Assembly (NCBI GenBank): GCA_943735955.1
Contig: OX030959.1
Span: forward strand, 6,752,241 to 6,816,240
Reading direction: 5' to 3'
Source: Piscicola geometra
Taxonomy: Eukaryota; Annelida; Clitellata; Hirudinida; Piscicolidae
DNA: 64,000 nt
The position numbers and the translations under genes are program-made. This document shows positions 26,530 through 39,279 of the stretch, in pieces (position 1 is the stretch's first letter; each line of letters begins with the position of its first letter). The notes below the pieces were generated by a model, which was not told the origin of the DNA, made no database searches, and saw only the letters and a list, made by a program, of their open reading frames with translations.

Positions 26530-29500
26530 CTGAAGACGTTTAATAAGCTTTGCCAGACTGATAGATGAAGGTATACAACATATTAGATAATTAAAATGAT
26601 TTTAAAGAGATTATTACTGAAAAACGTATAAAATGGGTATGTTATTTTAAAAATTCAAAATGTCCGAAGTTAAATGGATGGGATAGGAGCTTATAGAATT
26701 AGAGTAGGTAATTGATTGCATTTCAAAAAAGAAAACAACGAAAAATTATCTTTATTTTTTGGCTTTGGTCCTTCTTTTTCGTAATGTTTTTTCAAATTTT
26801 TTTTTCAAAATGATTTATTTAGACTCAAATATTGGAATGTTTCAGACAAAAACGAACTTTTAATTTCAAATCTTTACAAGAACATTCGCGTCATTGAATT
26901 TTTTTTTCGTATCATTTCTAGTTAATTTTTTAAAATAAAGTTTTTCCTACATTTATCTTCTCTATACGCTCAATTGGCGCTTCTAACGGTCAAGATCAAC
27001 GAAAAGTGAAAACAGTAAGTAGATTTCAAAGAAGATTAACACCTAATCGACACTATTGCATCGAGTTACTGAGTTGTAAGCTGGAAAGTTTTGTCAGTTG
27101 CAAAATATTTGAGATTCAGAAATGCAATTTTATGAAAATCATTTAAAATCTGAACCTACCTGGCGTGAATAAAAATGTTGCTAAAGGAACAAGTTTTCCG
27201 TTTATCTTTCAGTGAAGACGGTGATGAATGTATACGTGAGTAGAAATGCAATCGAAAGAAAGCAATGTAGGGTGAAAAAGATAGCGTTCTATCACTTAAG
27301 AGTGTTTGAGAATTAATGAAACGCTGTTGAATCATGGCTCGATCTATCAGTGACTTTTCTCGCTGAAATTGTGATTTATTCATTAGAAATTTATTCGTAA
27401 TCGAAAACAATTAAATGATGTATGGGAAAATAAGAGAACAAACAGATGAATTAAAATTTTAAAAATCTCTTTAATAAATCCCGGAAATTACTTTCGAAAA
27501 GGAACATCATCGAACGGTCTGAAGCGATTGCAGCCTCCACAAATGACGTCAGAGTGTCAAAGAAGAAGGCATTAAAGGAAGAAGAGTGCTTCGTTGACAT
27601 GAAACCAAAAAGTTTTCAACAATCAACAATTGCGGAACTTTTACAGTAATAAGTGCTGTTCCTAATGACCCAGTGAAACGCCATGGAAACCGGAATTCGG
27701 ATTATTTGAAAGTAAATCTGGGAATTGCGTTTAAATCGATTGAGCACTAATTTAATTGAATTCTCTCAACCACACTGAGATCATAAATAAAAGATAAAAC
27801 TTCTAAGTTAAATTTAAAGGATATAAAAAATCAAGTAATCGAAATCACAAAATGTTGGGCTGAAATTTCGTCGAGTTAAGGCAACTTAAATCACATTTTA
27901 ATTTTGCTTTTGTAAAGATGAATAAAAATAAATTTGAAAAAATAAACTTTTTGAACTGAAGTTGAAGTGGCGGGTAGCCATGAAAAATGGTGATGATCTG
28001 GATAATGGAATTTCTGCTAAGACTAGAAAGCAATAAGTCAGAGGATTATGGGATAAAAATGCCAAAATAATATTTTTGTTTTTCAAAAATTTCATTGAAG
28101 TTTCTTAATATTTTGAAAATTAATGGAAGTCTTGAGTGCTGGTTATTCCTTATTTGGAAAGAAAATAAATATTTAAATTTTATTTTTATATAAAATAACA
28201 TGAAAAAAGATTGAAATAATATATTTTGAATAGGAATCTTTGATATTGGTTTCTTAAAAATATAAAATCCGAAATAAAAAATAATTTTAAATGTTAAACA
28301 GCTCTTTTAAATGAAAATTTTTTCATTTAAATATCTTAAACATAAAATAAAATAATTTCTTTTCATGACAGCATCAGTGTAACAAATCTAGGAAAAAGAA
28401 TCTATAAAAAATCAGAATATAACTTTATAAACTAAATTTATACGTGTTTCAATCAGACAAGCGTTGAACTAAAAACAAGTATCTTTGAACAAGTTCAAAA
28501 GTAAGCTACAATTACTTGATTGTTTCAGATAGCGTTTTTCTTACAAAAAGCCCAATTAGTATGTCTACTTATTGTTTCAAAGCATTTTAAATAAACATGA
28601 AACCCATAAGCAGATGAATTATTCAAACAAAATAAATGTGTGAGAAAAATGGTGTGTCAAAGTAAAAAACAAAAAATTTAGTTGAAGTAAAACTGCTTAA
28701 AAAAATCGAGAAAAAACATCTGGAATGAAAAAGTATATAAAATCCTTTGCTACTGGTTTGATAAACTTTTCCTCGAAACCTCGAAATCTGCGACATTCCC
28801 GCATGGGAGATGCGTGCCTCGAATGCTTAGGAAGTCGTCTTTCCTGGCAGATTCTTTATTGCGCACGGACAGACGAGCAGATTGATGGGTCGTTTATGAG
28901 TATCTGCCGCTTCCGTACGCTTGTTTCATTTTTCATTGCTCCTCTACACACTCATTCTTCGTGCCTTTTGCTAAATGCTTCATCGATGATGACATAACTG
29001 ATTTTTTGTTTGAGGGCTTGATAGTTTAAATCATTTTTACCGGTGAAAAAGTCTATTTGATCAAACACAAATACGAACTCCTTAAAATTAATTGTGTAAT
29101 CTCGTGTGTTGCGGCTGTATTACTGCCGCAAAAGTAGTTTTACAATGAAAAATTTGCATTTTTTATGAGTAAACAACAGAGGTTAAATAAATAAGAGAGG
29201 CTTGCCGGAATCACGGGAAAGCTATATGAGGGAAAAGCATGCTAAAAATGTCTTAACGCGTACAAGCAGTCTATAAAAATTCTTCCGTCCCACATACACA
29301 ATCTTTGTGTGTTTTTCTATGTTTGACTGTTTGCCTTTGTATGCTTGCATGCCTATTCAGAGAAGGTTGTGGACCTGCATGGAACGACGCAGAAACAGCA
29401 ACAACCCTTGTAGTGACTCACTCCTCCACAGGGAGTTGCTGTCATTTTTGAAAAATTACTTTAAAAGCTCCCTTAAGCTTTTTCCGATATTTCCCAATTG

Positions 29501-32500
29501 CGAAAATTGTGATATTAATGGCCACCGGCGATTTTAGCACCAGCAGCAGGCTGTCACCCGCCAATGCTCCGATGGAGCGGCACTTAACCGGGTTCCCAGC
29601 AGCAGCAGCCCCTGCAATAAGTGTCCACTCTCATAAATCTCTCAGGCTCTGGACATGACGTCGTTTGTCGATTGCATGCTATATTGCTTTTGCCAGGGAG
29701 TTTTATCCTTTCGAGGTCGAGAGAAATTAATGTATCCTTCAAACGATGATTCCAAACAAAGTATCCGTCAAGAAGCATGTGCAATTATGTTGCTATGGTG
29801 AAATCAGTGATTTGTGTTTTGACTTTTATAGTTTAATGTCCTATTTGAAATAAATGAATATTTTAAAAAACGATCCAAGCAACACTTAAAAGACTGAGTT
29901 TGAATTATCACCACAGTAACAGTGAGACGCCTCTTTAGATATTCAAATCCTATGACACTTCCAAAATACAGAAACTCGTAAAAGAAATACTTTCAAAGGA
30001 TTTTTAAAAAATAAAAAGAATTTTAATAGGAGTAAAATCTTTCTAAGAAGGTGATGACCACTGAAAACTCAAAGCTTTTAATTATACGTCACAACATTGG
30101 AATTGCCTTTGGAATTCTTTGTGATGACCCAAGCAAATGAATTGTTTATGCTCAAGGCAGCAAGGCTTTCGTCAACTTGCACTGACTCGGATGCTTATGT
30201 TTCAATTACCTTTCTTGAAGCCTCTATATCCCCGTCTATTTTGAGGCTTTTAAAATGTCTATTGTTTGTTAATTGTTTGAAATTTTGATTTAACGATCTT
30301 TTTCCATTGTTAGTTAATCAAAGTATATTTTATAATATTTCAAATTAGAAATAAAATATAATATTAAAAATCATATTTTAAACTATTGTATTAAAAATCA
30401 TAGTTTAAAATATATTATTTAAACAAAATTAATATATTTTTTAACGTAAAAAAATAGATATTCGAAAATTGAAAACTTTTTTGAAATTTCTATTACAATC
30501 AAAATTCTTCAACGTCCACTAAATCAACCTTCATTTCAGCTTTCCCATTTCAGATAAACTTCCGGCTTTTAATAGCTGTAGCACTATATTTACATACTTT
30601 GCATTTATTTGACGAAAGTGCGAACAGATAACTCATTGAAACGTTTTGAACCTCACAATAAGTTCAATTTATTTAATTATATATTTTTCAAACCTCCGTT
30701 TTCAAGTCACACACAGGGTAAACGTTTCCCAAAACCGGTCAGGTCGTAAGGAAAATTGCAATTTCGTTCACAATGTGTCAGTTCAGCTAGCCGGCTGATA
30801 ATGATTAATAAAATCATTAAAATATTCGCATTTATAAAAAGCCATTGAGAAAGATTAAAAAAGTTATGAGATTAAGCGATGGCCTTCATAGTATAAAATC
30901 TGTTTCGGAATTCCTTAACGTTTTTAAAAAAAGGTTTTTTGATCTTTTTTTGGAAGTTTTTGGGAAGCTGGATATATTAATAGACGAAGACGGATTATTG
31001 CTCGTTTAGTCTTTGCACCATCACTCTCAGAACGTCTGCGTGCAAAATAAGATCCTAAAAACATTCTTTATAAAAAAATTATTTCAATAAAACAAAAGTT
31101 TTTCGCCTTTCGTCAAACCATTTTTTAGAATACACGGTGCAACATTCATTTTGTCCTGATTGACATTTAAGCAAAATGTAAAAACTTCTTTCTAATTCGA
31201 TAAAGACATAAGTTGATTAACCTCGGAGATGCTGCTAAAAAAGGTTTTTCTATATTTTTTTCAAATGATTTTTACGTGTCTTTTTGTTTTTTTAGAATCC
31301 AAAATTAGCTGACAGTGTGGTTACAGAATTATTCGAATTGTGTCTTTTTACTTCTAATCTTTAAATTTACTTCACAAAGCTCCTGGATGGTTCAACAGAA
31401 AAGTATAAATTTAACGATATCTGTTGAACACTCGACACTCCCGGTGGAGTCGGCGAAACACTCAATTGCACACAGATGGGCTCTGAGTCAACTTCCAAGC
31501 TTCACATTCATCAAAACATTGATTGCTTTTCCATCTAATTTCCTAGTGAAGCATGCGTTTCCCATTAAGGCTTGATTCATTAACGCATAACGTGTTCTAC
31601 TCGAAATTTCAATTTAAAGCATCAATTTATTCGCACACCACCAATCAACTGATTAATTCATTGAAACCCGTCTGATCATGATGCCATCGTCTTCAAGCAT
31701 AATTTCATGTTACCTCAATTTTTGCTTCCTATCTTTTTGTCCAAATACAAGAATAAAAGATCTTAAAATAATTTTTTATATAAATATATACAGTGAATAT
31801 TGTACACTTTATACCATTTACCATCCTCATGGGCAGTGCGGGTTTCTGAAGGCGGAAACTTTATGCTACTTTCAAATCGTTAATTCTCTCTCAGGCGTCG
31901 CTTCATTGCCAAGACATGCTGCGTGTGGTAGAGTGAATAGATGGAGGAACATGGGCTGGAGAGGTGTTGTGCCGAGATGTATGGGTGAGTTGTTTCTCAG
32001 TGAACGGTGCTGAGGCTTCTTAACAAAGCAAATTGCCTGAAATATTTCTAGAAACAATTACAAACCAATTTTGAAAAATTAATTTTCGAACAAATGTTTA
32101 AACTCATAAATTTTTGATCGAAACTTTCGATTATTTTTTCTTTATCTTGCGTGGTTTTGAACGGAAAGGTGTGGTCATTTGCTATCCAAACCACTAAAAG
32201 CGCCCATTTAGTAAACTTCAAAAGAGACTTTGATCGTTTGAAAAATAACTCAAGACTCTGCTGCCATGACTCGGGAACATTCTGATATAAAAGCTCTCGA
32301 AGCTGCATTAGACTTTCGAACTTTCATGTTCCGAACGCAATGATTGCATTAATTTATTGGTACTTTGTATACTAAATGTTTCTAATAATTATTTTTGAAA
32401 ATCCCTCACATTCCAAATTTTCTTAAAGTCGAAAACCCGTGGAAATGAGAGCATAGCACGGTCTTTTTTTATTGTTCAGCTGCGAGTCTCAGAAATCCTT

Positions 32501-34006
32501 CTTCTGATCATAAAATATTTTCTATCATCATTAGCTTTATCATAATTATCATCAATTTCATCATCATCATTAGCCTAATCATAATTACAATAAACGTCAT
32601 CATCATCCCCATTAGGTGCAGGCTTTTCAATGAAAACGTTTCAGCGACATTCTTGCAACGTTGAAACTCCCAGAATTTTCCAGTCGTCCACCGTTGCATC
32701 AGCGTGTTTTTCACTGCTCCTAACCTTTTATTTTTCATTAACATGGATGTTAGTTTATTGTTTATTCACAAAATGGATTTAGGCGCCTCATTTATTCGTC
32801 CACACAATTTTTTTATAATAAATAACCAAACGTTTATTTAAAAGCAAACACATTTGTGAAGAAAAATGGATTTAAACAAATATAAAAAAAATTTCTAATC
32901 TTTTTGATGGAGAATGCATCTGAGCATAAAAATGTCTTTAGCGCTTCAAAAACCCTAGAAAAAATCAATTCTTTAATGAGACATTTTAAAAAGTATACTT
33001 TTTACATTTCCATAAATATTGAAAATTCTTATTACAAAGAATGTTTTGAAAAGATTTTAAGCTCGAATCTTTCGCCTTTCACGTGTTTTCAACAAATTGA
33101 TGAATGGGAAATAAAACCGTGCGAGTAGAATGAACAATATGGAGGTTTGAACCGGGCGGATGGAATTAATATTGAGAAACATGAGCAAACACGATGGCTT
33201 GTTGAATGGAGAGTGATCATGCTTTATGGCGAGGTTTGTGAGTTTAATCATTCTTAATATGAAAAGTACTCCCAGTTTTCAATGCATCTTTTGCCTTTTT
33301 TATGGGTTTAATCCTTTTCAAAAAACTTTTAATTTTTATATTACATCTAGTTAAAGAGGGTTACAAACACGGTTTGACCCCCTGCTATAAAAAGGTAAAA
33401 GTGTGTCACATCATCGGAAGCAATGGCTTCACTTAAATGATAGGGTCGCTATTTGACCTTGTACCGTTTAAACAGACTTAGTGAAACCCGCTCAAAAATG
33501 TCTTACAATTGAAGACACTCGTATATTGAAAAATTATATTTGTAAAGTTTCTCATAGTTGTACATTGCTTGACATGTACATTGACAGCATGAAAATTGTA
33601 GTCTAAAAGTTAGTTTTTTTAAATTTACGTAATTTAAAAATGCTCGTTAATGTAGAAAAGTTTAATTTGGAGTCAATTTATTTCGAAGAATTTAGATTCC
33701 GCCTGACATGTTTTTGTTTTCTAATTTAACCTGATCAGTCTTTGAATTCTCGTTTGCAAACTTCAAGACAAACAGAAAGCTGAAGCCAAACATAGAAACT
33801 TCCTTCAACGTGCCGTAAGACTTCCATCTAAAATATTCATTAGGTGCTTATGGGTTTGTTAAATTATAGTCCTATCGAAGATTTTAAAACCTTTGAAAAA
33901 TCATTGATTTGAACAATCATGTTGGTCACCAAAGCATGTGCTTCAACAAACACCCATTAACTACGAGTGCTCACTACACACACACATATAACCAAAGACA
34001 AATAAT
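26530..34006. other. 7.5 kb without a convincing gene
   Basis: AT-rich sequence with many homopolymeric A/T runs. Reading frames of 60-110 codons occur on both strands (for example near 28725, 29307 and 31315) but lack motifs and coding-like composition. A slightly GC-richer island lies at 29520-29650, and one short segment with good splice signals lies at 31895-31984. Introns or control regions of flanking genes may lie here. Confidence 0.5.
31895..31984 (+). other. possible 90-nt exon of unknown nature
   Basis: It is bounded by a pyrimidine-rich acceptor (TTCTCTCTCAG, ending at 31894) and a consensus donor (GTGAGT from 31985). The open frame reads VASLPRHAACG and then an Arg/Trp-rich segment. 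It could be coding or part of a noncoding RNA. No partner exon was found. Confidence 0.2.
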
Positions 34007-35647
34007 TTATTTTCCGATATTTGCGAGATCACGCATAACCATGATTTTGGAATGCTCCATGAGGTTATTCCTGCATATTCGCCCGAATACCTGATGAAGG
34101 TGCTGCAGGAAGGCAGGAGATATGCACCATAAACGTGAGTTATATTGCCATTTTGCATGACTTAGTGACATTTCGTTCATAGCTTTTAGAATAAATCTCT
34201 CAACGGTCATTAATTCAGAGCTCAGAGTGGCACAGTGGTTTTACACGAAAATAGATTTTTAATGTCTGAAAATCTTCTTCGCGAGTTTTAAAATCCAAAA
34301 CAACTACAAATTGAAATTGAAGGGCTCATTAACACAATGAAACGGTCGTTAAACTCGAGGAATACTGCCGGAAAAGCGTGATTTTGAAAAAGAAACAGAA
34401 ACAGAACTCATGATTTTATAGAGCATTTTTGAATTTAAATATTTATATTAATTTATGTGAAATATATTTTATTGATTTATTTTATAGTCATCTTTTTGCG
34501 ATGCGGATAATCTGACGATCAATTTAGAGAGCAATAACGGTGCGATTGGCTGCTTCTGCGAGGGCTGAAGAAGAAAGGCGTTCTGGCATGCAGCCATCTT
34601 GCTGAAGCTCTTGAAACTAATTCTTTGGAAGCTTGTAGTTTAAAGTAACGATTTTTGCCACCTTTCATCAAACGACGCTTTTTTTTAGGCATTTAAAAAC
34701 ATTCAAAATTGAAATGAATACTACGTAAAATACTCAGTATTTGACACTTTAATGTAATTGATACTATAGGGGAAAAAATTTAAACAGAGTCAACACAATT
34801 TGTACGTTACAGTCGCATGGCGAGATAGGTTGATGGCGAGAGGGGAGGCCGTATTAAATAACACGCCCACCTTTCCAGCGCTGACCACCAACAAAGACTT
34901 GTCTGAAAGATTTTTGAATAACTATTTTTAAACTCCAATTCAAATAAGATTCACACACATCAATTAGTTTTAATTAGAAAATGTAAAAAGAAAAAATTTC
35001 ATAAAGAGAAAAACGATCGAAGAAGTTTGAAATGACTTATCGAAGAAATTAATTGCTCAGAGAAGTTGTTTCAATGATACTGAGTTACTCTCTAAATTGT
35101 GATTTTTATAACTTTTAAAATAGGTTTCTAAATGCTTTTAGATTTCACGGGATGTTATTTGAATAACCAGTGAAAAAACAAAAAAGTAAAAGAAAAATCT
35201 GATAGAATTTTTTTTATGTCTGAGTGTTTCAATAGAAGTAAAAATCGGAACGTTTTTCTGTTCAATGCTTAGATGCCACTGAGGCCAATTCAAAGAATAG
35301 ATCCGCTCCCATGCTCAAAATAAAACACATCACTCCAGGCTTGTGATCCTTCCCTTCAAAAGAGGTTAGTGAGTCTTCAGTCACTTTTCATAGTCAGCAC
35401 CAACATAATACATTTTCATCAGCATCGCTACTCGTTCCATCTTGTGTGTCAGCATTGACCGCATCTGCATGGATTGTTTACTCATCAGCAATGCCTTCTT
35501 TGCCAACTTTTTTCTCTCCTTCATCAATCTTGCCTTCATTCCTAGCAACTGTTTCTTTCCTACTATCACTTGTTCCATATTACTTCTCCTGCTTTTAGTA
35601 TCCAACTGCTTAAAAATACTTATCTCTAAAATTGCTTCAAGGATAGA
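34007..35647 (-). CDS. candidate 3' exons of a basic, helical protein (partial)
   Basis: Two minus-strand segments look like coding exons. The first starts after an acceptor CATCAG at 35647 and stays open to a stop at 35381; it encodes a Lys/Met/Leu-rich helical stretch (KARLMKERKKLAKKALLMSK). The second, 34102-34007, follows a pyrimidine-rich acceptor (CCTTCCTGCAG) and encodes HLHQVFGRICRNNLMEHSK and then a stop, with AATAAA overlapping the stop. An in-phase donor, GTAGCG after ..HKMER, could join the two. Upstream exons are not identified, and the two segments might instead be alternative ends. No family is recognised. Confidence 0.35.
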
Positions 35648-38576
35648 CTGATGGGTTTTTCTAATGTCCTATGTAAATTCTTCTGTTTCTAGATTTAAAA
35701 AAATCAATTAATGCACTAACATGATCAAAAATTCTTTTTGTTATCAAGATGAGGCAAATGGAAATTAATGTGCAGGCAGTGCTTTGCTTCAACTGAGCCC
35801 AAACAGCAGGAAAAAATGTTCCCGAAATATACAGCACTTAAATTTAATGGGATTTTTTTTTGTTAAAATTCGTTTGTGACAGTAATAGGCTTTATAAAAT
35901 GTTAATGGTCTTTCAACTCAAAGTTAATAATGTGCCAGTGTTCTTCTCTGAAAACTTCAAGCAGAGTTTGAGAAGGCTAAATGGCATTTGATTTTTGTGA
36001 TTTTTTTTGCCCTTACTGTTTGGGAAAACATACAGCCCCTAGACTGTAACTATTATTTTTGTCTATTAGGTTTAAGAGAATAATAGCTTCAAAAACAAGA
36101 TTTTATGTCTAAATTGCTTAAGTGGTAAACATCGTTTCAGTCAAGCTGAAACCACATTTCAAGATTTTAGACTAACTTATGCATCTTTTTGAGCTTTTGA
36201 AGGGCTTGAAGTGACGTGAAGACAAACTAGCTTGGTCCTTGAAAGAAATTTCAAATGAAAGCATTGGTGCTATTTGCTGCAAAAACAATTAAATGCAATC
36301 ATGTTCAGATGTGCCCTTGTTAACTCTATAATGCTTATTTCAAACTTCCGTCTTATCTTAGCAACTGTGTAACGCTTAGATTTGTTCTTTTTGCTGATTG
36401 CGTATTCATTGTGTTCGAGGATTTACACGTCGAGATAATAAACGCTGTCCTGATTCCGAGCCGAAAACTCGTTTGTAGGTGATAAAACATTGTGGTTTTG
36501 TCGCAGCAATTGAGGCATAACAGCATGGATTTTATTTCGAGAAAAAAAGAATTTATGATTTTCAAACCAATAAATTAAACTTTTGAATTATTATTAATAT
36601 TATTTAGTAAAGTATTTAAATGTAAAAATAGTGGTTTTCACAATTTTGAGACAAGTCTTACAAAATTTAATCTAATTTTGCCTTTAGAATGCCTATAAAT
36701 TAGTTTTAATGGAATAATCAGGTTTGAGTGCTTCGATTAAGTGGAATAAAGAGTGTTTAAAAGGAAGTTGCGGATTGATAAGAGGCACATAAGGCTTTGA
36801 GAAGAGCTGTTTATTGAAGTGGAAACGGCATAAAAACGTCTTGCAACACTTGACGTTAACTTCCAAAAACTTTTTCGCAAACATTTCAACCCTTTTCCGC
36901 ACTCAAATTCAAAATAAAAGTTTCATTATACAACAGATTCCTTGAGATTTGTCTGCTATGAGGTTCGTCGAAGTGGTTTTACCACTCACCATGCCAACAA
37001 AGATTAAAGTCAGAAAAAAGTTGCATGAAATATGAGAAAAAAATGTTTTTTCTATTTTACTAAAGCCTCACCAATGAATAACTTAATGATTACCCTTCAA
37101 ATTTGCATTAAAAATAAATTTAAAGTTTTTATTCAAAAGCTTTTGCTATTAAATTGCTCAAAAGAAGAGGTTCTTTCACGTTCCAGATGTTGCATTTATT
37201 GCATGTTTTCGATTTATAAAAGTTTTTTTGTTGCGGGCTCTTTTTTTTCGATTTTTCTGTATTTTTTATTCACATTCACAGCGACAACACATTTACTTAA
37301 CCATTTTTGTGTGATTTTTAAGTTTTCCCATGTAAACCTAATCAGCTTATGAAAGATTAATACGTAAAACAACATTTTTTTCTCTTTTCTAATTTTTCTT
37401 TTTTATTACTTTTTTTGAAAAAGTCCATGTTCATATTCGGAAGATTGTAGATGAAGAGATAGCGGATACAAGGACGTGTCAACAATTCCCAGCCGTCATC
37501 CGGCTGCCAGCTCTGGTGTCTACTGGCGGTGACTCGACACCCGAGTCTCAGAGGCCTGACCTGTGAGCTTCCGTTGGTTTCATTTTGACAATTTTGTTGA
37601 TAAAAGCAAAACTTTGTGTAATTTGAGTTTTGTCTTCGATGCAAATAATTTTGATACCCTTTTTGAAGGTTTTCTTTTCTACACATTTTTTCAATTGAGA
37701 AAGCACACCTATAAGAAGAAAAAAACATTTTAAAAGTTAACAATTAAATTCATTTATTTCAAAGAATTTTCTATATATAGAAAATTGAAACTTTTAAATA
37801 ATGTCAATATATTCATAAGGAGAAACAGAAAATTTAACGAGAAACTTGATGCGTTAGGTGCAAGGAGAGAAGGTGTTAAAGCCACGAATATTAATAAGGC
37901 ACGATTTTATGGTCCATTCAGAACGAAGAAGAATTCTTGACGAAAGAAAAGTATTTAAACTTTTAGTTGAACAACGAAAAAAGGGCTTATTCTCGTATTT
38001 TGAATCAGCATACAACGGCAAGCTATTTTAAACCTTTTTGAAAAAAGGATTTTTTCTCTCAATAAGTGGCACTTATCGTTGTGAGTTTCAAACACCTCCT
38101 TTCCACCGTCCTTGAACTAATGAAACTCTTCATCGCCTCGAGTCACTTGCAGGTCGACACAATTTGCTTTTCTGTCAAGGTTGACTCTCTTAACAAGGAA
38201 AACACTGTTTCACAATAGAAAACGTAAACATATTTGGTTATGTATGTAGTTGCGGAAATAATAATGCTGCTTTCAATTCCCTGAGAAAGTATATTTTATT
38301 TTAAAAATTGAAGTTTTAAAAATTGAAAATTCAAGTATTCTATTTTGAATTTTTTTTGAAAAAAAATAATTGTACAAGATTTTTAGTCGCAGTCTTCAAA
38401 GACGATGCTTCCCTGTATTGGAATGCATCGGTCGAAGAGTATTTATTTATTTGAGATCTTATCATTCAATATTTAAGGTATTTATATTGAATAAATATTT
38501 GATCAATATATTGGATTTTTATAAATAGTGATACTTTACCTCTTTAAAGCCTGCAGTAAAGAATGATCTCCTAGGA

Positions 38577-38602
38577 AATGATGATGATGAATGATGCCGA
38601 TG

Positions 38603-38673
<71 letters not shown>

Positions 38674-38707
38674 GATGATTATGATGATGATGATGATGAT
38701 GATGATT

Positions 38708-38774
<67 letters not shown>

Positions 38775-38818
38775 CGATGATGATGAAGATGACGGATGGG
38801 TAGCTGATGATGATGATG
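38577..38818. repeat. GAT microsatellite
   Basis: About 75 GAT triplets with occasional GGT, GATTAT and GACGAT interruptions, giving poly-Asp, poly-Met and poly-Ile readings in different frames. Confidence 0.95.
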
Positions 38819-39019
38819 AAAACCATTTATCCATATCTATTGAGAGCATACCTTTGAAATTGGAAATATTAAGATTCGGTTAATGAGGGATGAGGAGTCA
38901 GTTAATGAAGGAGGAGGAGTCAGTTAATGAGGGAGGAGGAATGGAATGATGACTTGGCATGTCTAATGAAGGAAACGAAACTCGGTCTGTTGCATGGCCC
39001 TTAGAGGTCCAGCAGCGGT

Positions 39020-39155
39020 ACGGAGGAGGGTGGTGGTGGTGGTGGTGGTAATAGGGGTGGAGGTGGTGGTGGTGGTGGTGGTGGGGGTGGTAATAGGAGT
39101 GGAGGTGGTGGTGGTGGTGGTGGAGATGGTGGTGATAGTTGTGGTGGTAGTGGGT
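39020..39155. repeat. GGT-rich microsatellite
   Basis: GGT triplets are interrupted by GGGGGT, AATAGG and GGAGGT words; the AATAGGNGTGGAGGTGGT block recurs. It is G-rich on the plus strand and could form four-stranded structures. Confidence 0.9.
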
Positions 39156-39279
39156 GAAACTCAAGCTATCAAAAAGTCGAAGAGATGAAGAAACTGTGAT
39201 GTTTCGGCAATTACATTCTTCTGTTTCATAAATCCATTAACGAAACATTTTCCGGGCTTTGATCTTTGCCAAGGTGTTT

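Larger units (their letters stand above)
35650..39279. other. mostly featureless AT-rich DNA with two microsatellites
   Basis: No supported gene. A GC-richer island at 37440-37565 has a minus-strand open frame behind a CTCACAG acceptor (RPLRLGCRVTAS.. ..WQPDDGWE), but no donor or partner exon was found. The GAT and GGT microsatellites at 38577-39155 are listed separately. Confidence 0.45.

Noticed and set aside
38536..38883. Poly-Ile, poly-Asp and poly-Met frames
   Set aside because: GAT microsatellite with no start context, domain or splice support.
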